DNA of 64,000 nucleotides from Gemmobacter serpentinus. Lineage in GTDB: Bacteria; Pseudomonadota; Alphaproteobacteria; Rhodobacterales; Rhodobacteraceae. The stretch spans positions 186,001-250,000 of the forward strand of contig NZ_WCHR01000005.1 of the NCBI RefSeq assembly GCF_008973825.1, written 5' to 3'. This document shows, piece by piece, positions 57,937-64,000 of this stretch (positions are counted from its first letter, which is position 1; each line of letters starts with the position of its first letter). The notes under the pieces are model-generated. The model ran no database searches. It saw nothing but the letters and a program-made list of their open reading frames with translations, and was not told the DNA's origin. The translations under genes and the position numbers were made by a program.

Positions 57937-59070
57937 TCAGTTCGCGCCCAGACAGTCGGCCAGCGTATCGGCCAGCCCGGTCAGCAATGCCGGATATGTC
58001 CCACGATCGACGGTCAGCCCCACCCCTTCGGGATCCAGCGGCGCACCGACACGCACGCCGGTCGCCTCGGCCATCTGGGTCAGCAATTTGGGGTCATGCG
58101 CCACTTCGGGGAACAGGCACAGCGCCTGCCCGCCCGCCTTTTCCCGCAGTTCCACCAGATGCGCCGCCCCCGGCGATGAGGCATCACCCGGCCGGATCGC
58201 CCCGGCCACCGACAACCCGTAATGCCCGGCGAAATAGCCATAGGCATCGTGGAAAACGACAAAGGGCTTGTCCTTCAGCGGCGCGAGCTTTGCCGCATTG
58301 GCGGCGTCCGTCGCAGCGATCAGCGCCTTGCCTGCGGTGGCATTCGCGACATAGGTTTCGGCATTTTCAGGATCACGGCGCGACAGTTCTTCCGCTATGG
58401 CATCAAGCCAAAGCGCACCATTGGCCGGATCCAGCCAGGTATGCGGATCGGGGCCTTCATGGCTGTGCCCCTCATGACCCTCATCATGCGCGTGATCGTG
58501 GCCGCCGTCATGGTCGTGACTGGCCTCATGGTCGTGGCCGTCATTCCCAGCCCCATGCTCGTCCTGCCCCTGCGCATCATCGCCTTCATGGCCACCGTGA
58601 TCATGTTCGTGATCCTTTGCACCGGCCGCATGGTCGTCGTGCCCGTGATCATGATCATGATCATGCCCATCGTCATGGCCATGCGCCTTGTCATGGTCAT
58701 GGTCATGGTCATGCGCATCTTGCGCGCCGAAATCCTGAATATAGGTGCCCGGCAACTCGTTCAGCCGCAGTTGCGCGGTATCGGGAAAGGCCTTCAGGGC
58801 ACGCTCAAGCCAAGGCGTCATGCCCGGCCCGATCCAGACCACCAGACCGGCATCCTGCAGCGCCGCCGACTGGCTGGGGCGCAGCTGGAAGTCATGGGCA
58901 TTGGCCCCCTTGTCCAGCAGCACCTCCGGCGCGCCCAGATCACCCATCACCAGCGCCACCAGCCCGCCCGCCGGGGCAAAATCGGTCATGACGCGCGGAA
59001 CTTCGGCCTGCACGGCGCTGGCCGAGATCAACAGGCTCGTCAAAGTGGTGGATATGGTATAACGCATCAT
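57937..59070 (-). CDS. znuA: Zinc ABC transporter substrate-binding protein ZnuA, with very long His/Asp-rich loop
   Basis: 377 residues. A signal peptide (TISTTLTSLLISASAVQA) precedes the cluster A-I fold. Zinc ligands are visible in KGANAHDF (H59), DPHTWLDP (H210) and VVFHDAY. Between 119 and 206 is a loop of about 88 residues consisting mainly of His, Asp, Gly and Glu; loops in other ZnuA proteins are usually much shorter. The loop could scavenge or buffer zinc. It is divergent from zur with a Zur-box-like palindrome between them. Confidence 0.95.
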   Translation of the reverse strand: MMRYTISTTLTSLLISASAVQAEVPRVMTDFAPAGGLVALVMGDLGAPEVLLDKGANAHDFQLRPSQSAALQDAGLVVWIGPGMTPWLERALKAFPDTAQLRLNELPGTYIQDFGAQDAHDHDHDHDKAHGHDDGHDHDHDHGHDDHAAGAKDHEHDHGGHEGDDAQGQDEHGAGNDGHDHEASHDHDGGHDHAHDEGHEGHSHEGPDPHTWLDPANGALWLDAIAEELSRRDPENAETYVANATAGKALIAATDAANAAKLAPLKDKPFVVFHDAYGYFAGHYGLSVAGAIRPGDASSPGAAHLVELREKAGGQALCLFPEVAHDPKLLTQMAEATGVRVGAPLDPEGVGLTVDRGTYPALLTGLADTLADCLGAN

Positions 59071-59101
59071 ATGCCCCTTGAATGTCGCGACGGCAGGGGT
59101 A

Positions 59102-59123
59102 ACTTGTTACGATATAACATGTC
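59102..59123. promoter_or_regulatory. Zur-box-like palindrome between znuA and zur
   Basis: The core TGTTACGATATAACA (59105-59119) is an imperfect palindrome resembling alphaproteobacterial Zur boxes (ATGTTATA-TATAACAT type). It lies 32 bp from the znuA start and 12 bp from zur, so zinc-bound Zur could repress both. Confidence 0.75.
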
Positions 59124-59134
59124 AAGAGGTGGAT

Positions 59135-59608
59135 ATGCATCCGACCTTCCAATCCCATGACCACAGCCATTGCGCCGGCGACAATCTGGCCCGGGCAGAG
59201 GCGCTGATGACTGAGCGCGGTGCTCGGCTGACGCCGGTGCGCAAGCGCGTGCTGGAGATTTTGCTGGAGGCGCATCGCGCCCTTGGTGCCTATGACGTGT
59301 TGCAGCGTTTGGCCACGGAGGGTTTCGGCAATCAGCCGCCCGTCGCCTATCGCGCGCTTGATTTCCTTGTAGAGCAAGGACTTGCACACCGCATTCAACG
59401 GCTCAATGCTTTTACGGCCTGTATGCATGTGGGCGAATCCCATGCGCCCGCCTTCCTGATCTGCCGCAAATGCGACACCGTGGCCGAGGCCCCGGTTGCC
59501 CCGGTGCGCGCCGCATTGGAGGCCACGGCCGAAGGGCTGGGCTTTGCGCTGGAACGCGCCAGTATCGAGGCCATCGGCCTTTGCCCCAATTGCCGCGAGG
59601 CCGCATGA
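59135..59608 (+). CDS. zur: Zinc uptake regulator, Fur family
   Basis: 157 residues with the Fur/Zur winged helix (ARLTPVRKRVLEILLEAHRALGAYDVL) and two zinc-cysteine pairs (CRKC and CPNC) of the structural site. The N-terminal HDHSHC adds metal-binding residues. Start ATG 59135 (MHPTFQSHDHSH) follows AGAGGTGG; an upstream frame would run into the Zur box. Its stop overlaps znuC by four bases. Confidence 0.93.
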   Translation: MHPTFQSHDHSHCAGDNLARAEALMTERGARLTPVRKRVLEILLEAHRALGAYDVLQRLATEGFGNQPPVAYRALDFLVEQGLAHRIQRLNAFTACMHVGESHAPAFLICRKCDTVAEAPVAPVRAALEATAEGLGFALERASIEAIGLCPNCREAA

Positions 59609-60384
59609 GCGCGCTGATCGAGGCCCGCAAGATCTGTGTCTCGCTGGGCGGGCAAGAGGTCCTGCATGATGTGTCGCTTCAAGTCGCGCCGCGTGAGATT
59701 GTAACGATCCTTGGCCCGAACGGATCGGGCAAATCGACGCTGCTCCGCGCGCTTTTGGGCATTGTCCCGGTCAGCCATGGCGAGATCCGGCGCGCCCCCG
59801 ATCTGCGGCTGGGTTACATGCCGCAAAAGCTGCATATCGACCGCAGTATGCCGCTTTCGGTGCGGCGCTTCCTGTCGCTGCCACAGCGCCATGCCCGCGC
59901 CGATTGCGATGCGATGCTGGCCCGGGTCGGCCTGCCTGATCTGGCGATGCGCCCGATGTCGGGCCTGTCCGGCGGGCAGATGCAGCGCGTCCTGCTGGCG
60001 CGCGCTTTGCTGACCCGCCCCGCCCTGCTGGTGCTGGACGAACCCACCCAAGGTCTGGATCAACTGGGCGAGGCTGCCTTTTACCAACTGATCGACGAGG
60101 TCCGGTCAGAGACCGGCGCTGCCGTGCTGATGGTCAGCCATGACCTGCATGTGGTGATGAGCGCATCCGACCGGGTGATTTGCCTGAACGGCCATATCTG
60201 CTGCGAAGGCACGCCGCGCGTGGTGTCGTCCGCGCCGGAATACCGGGCCTTGTTCGGGCTTGGCACCCGGGGTGCGCTTGCGCTTTACCAGCACGAACAT
60301 GACCACGATCACAGCCATGATGACGGCCTTGAGCATCATCACCACCCCCATGACCACGCGCATCACGGACATGATCATGCTTGA
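59605..60384 (+). CDS. znuC: Zinc ABC transporter ATP-binding protein ZnuC
   Basis: 259 residues. Walker A is GPNGSGKST (37-45), the ABC signature is LSGGQ (121-125) and Walker B is LLVLDEPTQG. The last 30 residues are mostly histidine and aspartate (HDHDHSHDD, HHHHPHDHAHHGHDHA), an unusual tail that may bind zinc. The gene is coupled to zur by an ATGA overlap and to znuB by an eight-base overlap. Confidence 0.95.
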   Translation: MSALIEARKICVSLGGQEVLHDVSLQVAPREIVTILGPNGSGKSTLLRALLGIVPVSHGEIRRAPDLRLGYMPQKLHIDRSMPLSVRRFLSLPQRHARADCDAMLARVGLPDLAMRPMSGLSGGQMQRVLLARALLTRPALLVLDEPTQGLDQLGEAAFYQLIDEVRSETGAAVLMVSHDLHVVMSASDRVICLNGHICCEGTPRVVSSAPEYRALFGLGTRGALALYQHEHDHDHSHDDGLEHHHHPHDHAHHGHDHA

Positions 60385-61165
60385 CGATTTCCTGATCCGG
60401 GCCGGGCTTGCCGGGATCGGCGTGGCGCTGGCCACCGGCCCCTTGGGGTCTTTCGTGGTCTGGCGTCGCATGGCCTATTTCGGCGATGCGACATCCCATG
60501 CCGCGATCCTTGGTGTGGCGCTGGCACTGGCCTTTGATCTGCCGATCGGCTTTGGCACGCTGGTCATCGCGTTGGCCATGGCGGTGACGGTGGCCTATCT
60601 GGCGGCGCGTGGCTGGGCGATGGACACCACGCTTGGGGTTCTGGCGCATTCCGCGCTGGCCTTCGGTCTGGTGGCGGCCAGCTTTGTGCCGGCGGCGCGC
60701 ACCGATCTTTCAGCCTGGCTGTTTGGCGATATCCTTGCGGTCTCCAAGGGCGATATCGGCTTTATCTGGATCGGGGCCGCACTGGTCGTGGCGCTGCTGG
60801 TCTGGCGCTGGTCGGCATTGCTGACCAGCACATTGAACGAGGATCTGGCCTCGGCCTCGGGTCTCAACCCGGATCGGGAGCGGCTGGTGCTGACGCTGGC
60901 CCTTGCCCTGACGGTGGCGGTCGCGCTGAAAGTGGTCGGTGCGCTGCTGATCGCCGCGATGCTCATCATCCCGGCGGCTGCGGCCCGCGGCCTTGCCCGC
61001 AGCCCCGAGGCCATGGCGGTGCTGGCCACCGTGATCGGGGCGCTTGCGGTTCTGGGCGGGCTGGCACTGTCACTCTCTCAGGACACGCCCGCAGGCCCCT
61101 CCATCGTGGTGATGGCGGCGCTTGCCTTCCTGGTCTCGGCGAGCCTTGGACGCCTGCGCTTCTGA
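60377..61165 (+). CDS. znuB: Zinc ABC transporter permease ZnuB
   Basis: 262 residues with about eight transmembrane helices and the ABC-3 permease pattern: WRRMAYFGDATSHAAILGVAL near the N-terminus and VVGALLIAAMLIIPAAAARGLAR near the C-terminus. Start at 60377 (MLDDFLIRAG) is chosen from family N-termini; ATG two codons earlier is possible. Last gene of the zur-znuC-znuB unit. Confidence 0.94.
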   Translation: MLDDFLIRAGLAGIGVALATGPLGSFVVWRRMAYFGDATSHAAILGVALALAFDLPIGFGTLVIALAMAVTVAYLAARGWAMDTTLGVLAHSALAFGLVAASFVPAARTDLSAWLFGDILAVSKGDIGFIWIGAALVVALLVWRWSALLTSTLNEDLASASGLNPDRERLVLTLALALTVAVALKVVGALLIAAMLIIPAAAARGLARSPEAMAVLATVIGALAVLGGLALSLSQDTPAGPSIVVMAALAFLVSASLGRLRF

Positions 61166-61266
61166 GGATCTGGATCAGAGGGCCGTTTGGGGCCTGCACC
61201 TTGATGGAGGTCCGGTATAGTCCGCGCAGCCCTGCATGGCGTCGCAGTCTCGGCGGCGTAAGGCGA

Positions 61267-61296
61267 AGCGCCCGGAAGGTGTTCCCTCCGGGCGCT
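61267..61296 (+). terminator. Strong hairpin downstream of znuB
   Basis: AGCGCCCGGA pairs with TCCGGGCGCT (10 bp), with more pairing inside. It lies 101 bp past the znuB stop and has no T-tract after it. It may be a terminator or part of a structured RNA. Confidence 0.45.
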
Positions 61297-61333
61297 GACG
61301 AGGCAAGGCAACTCTTGAACCAGAGCACAGGCT

Positions 61334-61377
61334 TCTAACGGGCACTCTTTCACGATCTAACGGGCTCTATTTTTCTG
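61334..61377. repeat. Two tandem 22-bp units
   Basis: TCTAACGGGC begins at 61334 and again at 61356. The following bases are similar (ACTCTTT, then TCTATTT), so the unit is 22 bp. Confidence 0.65.
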
Positions 61378-61473
61378 GCACACATCACAACTTCATGGGC
61401 CCTCAGCACAACCCGCGAAACAACTCGCGAAGGGCGGCACCGCCGGGGCTTCCCCCTGTGATGCCCCGATCAC

Positions 61474-61578
61474 GGGTCACGCCACGCGATAGCTCGCGAC
61501 GTGACCCCCAACCGGCCAGCAATCACGGGTCACTCTGATGACAGGTCACGCCACACGCACAGGCCGCGACGTGACCCC
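61474..61578. repeat. Two copies of a 35-bp inverted-repeat element
   Basis: Copy 1 (61474-61508) has arms GGGTCACG and CGTGACCC; copy 2 (61544-61578) has GGTCACG and CGTGACC. Both share GTCACGCCAC on the left and GCGACGTGACCCC on the right, are the same length, and start 70 bp apart. A half element (ACGGGTCAC) lies between. Confidence 0.85.
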
Positions 61579-61651
61579 GGGACGATCCCCCGGCCAAACC
61601 CGAGATCCCTCAAGTTTCAGCCCTTGGGTGCCGTCAGCCGTGAAACGAACG

Positions 61652-62098
61652 TCAGCCCTGATACTCGGGCAGCGCCTTCAATTGTTCCTCCGTCATCGCG
61701 ACCTTCAGCACTGGCGGCGCGCCCTCGGTGCCCGGCACCAGCATCAGATCCGCCGCGGTCAGCGCCACGGGCTTGGCCCCCAGACCCAGGAAGCCGCCGA
61801 CATCGATGACCACGCCATTGATCGCGCCATTGGCATCTTTGGTCACCTCGCTGACGGAACCAACGCTGGAGCCGTCAGCCCCCTCGACACTGTGACCGAC
61901 GATCTGTTCCTCGGTCATCGCGGCAATGCCGGTCTGCGGTGCAATCTCGGTCGTGGGGGCCTCGGCCATCGGGGCCGCAGGCATCTCTGCCGGGGCGGTT
62001 TCCACCGGCGGCGTCAGCGGTGCATCGGTTGCGGTCTGTGCCCAGACGGCACCCGACAGACCAAGGGCCAACGCGGTCGAAGCAAGAAGGGTTTTCAT
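61652..62098 (-). CDS. PRC-barrel domain protein, exported
   Basis: 148 residues. A signal peptide (MKTLLASTALALGLSGAVWAQ) is followed by an Ala/Pro/Glu-rich linker of about 40 residues. A PRC-barrel domain follows (QIVGHSVEGADGSSVGSVSEVTKDANG, then VVIDVGGFLGLGAKPVAL). PRC domains mediate protein contacts; in the periplasm the partner is unknown. The start at 62098 lies behind GGAGG. Monocistronic. Confidence 0.85.
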   Translation of the reverse strand: MKTLLASTALALGLSGAVWAQTATDAPLTPPVETAPAEMPAAPMAEAPTTEIAPQTGIAAMTEEQIVGHSVEGADGSSVGSVSEVTKDANGAINGVVIDVGGFLGLGAKPVALTAADLMLVPGTEGAPPVLKVAMTEEQLKALPEYQG

Positions 62099-62369
62099 GA
62101 TAGCCTCCATTCTTTCCGGTTGCATCGGGCGGTTCATCCATCCCGACGCGTCACGGGGAAAGAACGGCGCGACCTACAATTGCGTTCCCGATTTTCCGAT
62201 CACAACGGGATCACAAGATTTTCATGGGCCCGGGCGCAGCACCGTGGGAACCGGATCGCCGCAGGCCTCGGGCAATGTCGTTTTTCGCCGATTTGCGTCG
62301 GGCAGCCTTGGTTGTCGGCCCATAAAGCTGGCATTCATGAAAGACAGTCAGCGCGAACGGAGTCGCCCA

Positions 62370-64000
62370 TGAAAACCCATGTCAAAGCCCTGGTGGTCGG
62401 CGGCGGCGCCGTCGGCAACGGCATTGCCTATCACCTCGCCAAAGCCGGATGGGATACGATGCTTGTCGAACGCGACGAGCTGACCTCCGGTTCGACCTGG
62501 CACGCGGCGGGGTTGCTTCCGCTGTTCAACATGTCCTTCGCGACCACCCATATCCACAAATACTCCGTCGATTTCTACAAGTCGCTGGAGGCCGAGACCG
62601 GGCTGAATGCGGGTTTCGCCGTGGTTGGCAACCTGCGCATGGCGCAGCGTCAGGAACGCATGGATGAATACATGCTCTATTCCTCGGTCGCGGAAACCGC
62701 CGGGGTCTATCATGAATTCCTCAGCCCGAAGGAAATGAAGGACCGCTGGCCGCTGCTCAATACCGAAGACCTGATCGGCGCGCTGTATCACCCGCAGGAC
62801 GGCTATATCAATCCGGCCGATGTGACCCAGGCCATGGCCAAGGGCGCGCGCCAGCATGGTGCGCATATCGAGCGCAAGGTGCAGGTGGATGGCTATCGCT
62901 GGACCGGCTCCGAATGGGTGGTGTCCTGCACCCGCATGGTCGACAAGGGCGGGATGCTGGTGCCGAGCGAGGACAAGTTCGAGATCGTCGCCGAACATGT
63001 GGTTACCGCCACCGGCAACCATGCGCAGCGCACCGCGCGCCTGTTGGGCGTGAAGATCCCGGCCATTCCGGTGGAACACCAGTTCATCGTGACCGAGCCC
63101 GATCCGATGTTGCAGGAATACCGCAAGAGCAATCCCGAACACCCGGTGCTGCGCGATGCCGACAGCAAATGGTATGTGCGCGAAGAACGCGGCGGCTGGA
63201 TCCTTGGCCCCTATGAGGCCGGTGCGCCCGCGCGCTTCCTGTATGACGTGCCGGAAACCTTCCGCGCCGACCTTTTCCCGCTGGATCTGGAACGGATCGA
63301 GACCGAATACATGTCGATGATCCATCGTCTGCCCTCGTCCGAGACGGTCGGCCTCAAGGACGATTTCAACGGCCCGATCTGCTACACGCCCGATGGTAAC
63401 CCGCTGGTCGGGCCGGTGCCGGGTCTGCGCAATATGTGGATCGCCGAAGGCTTCAGCTTCGGCATCACCGCCGCGGGCGGCACCGGCTATTATCTGGCGC
63501 AGATGATGGTCAATGGCGAAGCCGAAATCGACATGGCCAGCCTTGATCCCAAGCGTTACGGCAACTGGATGACCACCGAATATGCCGCGCGCAAGAATGA
63601 GGAATGCTATGAGCATGTCTTCATCCTGCACCACCCCGATGAGGAGCGCGAGGCTTGCCGCCCGTTGCGCACTGCCCCCGCCTATGACCGCCAGAAGGAA
63701 ATGGGCGCGCAATTCGGCCAGGTGAATGGCTGGGATCGCCCGAACTATTACGGGCCGAAGGATGCGCCTGCGTCGTTCGACCATGACAGCCGGTCGTTCC
63801 GGCGCGGTGCCTGGTGGCCCTATGCCAAGGCCGAGGCCGAGGCCGTGCGCTCGACCGTGGGCATCATCGACGCCTCTGCTTTCACCAAACATCTGGTGCG
63901 CGGCCCCGGCGCCACGGCCTTCCTTGACCACTTCACCTGCAACAAGCTGCCCAATGTCGGCCGCATCAACCTGACCTATGCGCTGACCGATGCGGGCACC
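62370..64000 (+). CDS. GcvT-family FAD oxidoreductase (dimethylglycine/sarcosine dehydrogenase-like), 3' end outside window
   Basis: The first 543 codons are present and the frame continues past the right edge. GGGAVGNGIAYHL (11-23) is the FAD Rossmann motif. STWHAAG places H45 at the position of the histidine covalently bound to FAD in dimethylglycine and sarcosine dehydrogenases. From about 480 the aminomethyltransferase (GcvT) domain begins (STVGIIDASAFTKHLVRGPGA). Such enzymes demethylate dimethylglycine, sarcosine or similar compounds and pass the methylene to tetrahydrofolate. Substrate is not fixed. Start ATG follows CGGAG. Confidence 0.92.

Larger units (their letters stand above)
61166..61651. 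other. Repeat-bearing intergenic region downstream of znuB
   Basis: About 485 bp between convergent genes, with no credible coding frame. It holds a strong hairpin at 61267, two 22-bp units starting TCTAACGGGC at 61334, and two GGTCACG...CGTGACC inverted repeats at 61474 and 61544. It did not match any RNA family I know. Confidence 0.5.

Noticed and set aside
58440-58720. Repetitive CATG/ATCATG-rich DNA that at first looks like a tandem or CRISPR-like array
   Set aside because: It is the coding sequence for the His/Asp-rich loop of ZnuA; there is no constant repeat-spacer pattern.
61166-61400. SRP RNA, tmRNA or 6S RNA downstream of znuB
   Set aside because: The hairpin is strong, but none of the diagnostic conserved bases, such as the SRP GGAAG/AGCA loop set, was found in the right context.
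62348-63931. A 527-codon minus-strand frame at the right edge
   Set aside because: Antisense to the GcvT-family oxidoreductase, which has clear FAD and GcvT motifs on the plus strand.

Overview
The window is a gene-dense, high-GC chromosomal segment of an alphaproteobacterium, most likely Rhodobacterales (Paracoccaceae/Roseobacteraceae type). Evidence for this: an F1-only ATP synthase operon (atpHAGDC) with no F0 genes beside it, a groESL operon under a CIRCE operator, a membrane urate hydroxylase PuuD, an Irr/ICE-type iron palindrome, and order-typical families (Hint-domain protein, H-type lectin, DUF2125, GcvT-family oxidoreductase). Genus cannot be set from sequence alone. I saw no rRNA, tRNA, CRISPR array, integrase, transposase or phage gene, so this looks like core chromosome with accessory metabolic clusters.

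Layout. 0-12 kb: end of an iron-permease-like gene, groESL, a TraB/GumN protein, family II pyrophosphatase, HAD hydrolase, MaoC/PhaJ-like hydratase, ribF, a YcgN-type cysteine cluster protein, a threonine-aldolase-like lyase, hydrolase plus 2-hydroxychromene-2-carboxylate isomerase, prs, and an H-type lectin. 12-17 kb: ATP synthase F1 operon on the minus strand; its gamma gene carries a perfect 15-bp in-frame tandem duplication. 17-26 kb: L,D-transpeptidase, RTX-like calcium-binding protein, methyltransferase, gloB, clpA coupled to an M23 peptidase, DUF2125 protein, gamma-glutamylcyclotransferase. 26-36 kb: an ExbB/MotA-like plus MotB/OmpA-like motor pair, extensin-like peptidase, prephenate dehydrogenase and hisC, UPF0114 protein, LysE exporter, rpsD, Hint-domain protein. 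37-44.5 kb: LpxR-like lipid A deacylase, then a seven-to-eight-gene iron island (micro-ORF, hemP, imelysin, bfd, bfr, di-heme oxidoreductase, second imelysin, DUF1513). 44.7-48 kb: a gap paralogue, and a class-III aminotransferase with an APH-type kinase. 48-58 kb: purine degradation (permease, allA, allE, puuE-uraD fusion, uraH, LysR, puuD), interrupted by hydrolase, phosphoesterase and lipid kinase genes. 58-61 kb: zinc uptake znuA / zur-znuC-znuB with a Zur-box-like palindrome. 61-64 kb: repeat-rich intergenic stretch, PRC-barrel protein, and a GcvT-family FAD oxidoreductase cut by the window edge.

The most interesting items are: (i) the iron island, in which two imelysins (one lacking the motif histidine), a DUF1111 di-heme protein and DUF1513 sit with hemP and ferritin genes near a perfect ICE palindrome; (ii) a stand-alone MotAB-like motor pair with a very long periplasmic coiled coil; (iii) a dispersed modular repeat at gene ends (GC hairpin plus a GAGGATATTT-type tail), one copy being a 29-bp inverted pair; (iv) a nearly complete urate-to-glyoxylate pathway lacking only the allantoate step; and (v) several short tandem or inverted repeats in non-coding DNA. 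All function calls rest on reading the sequence; no database search was possible.
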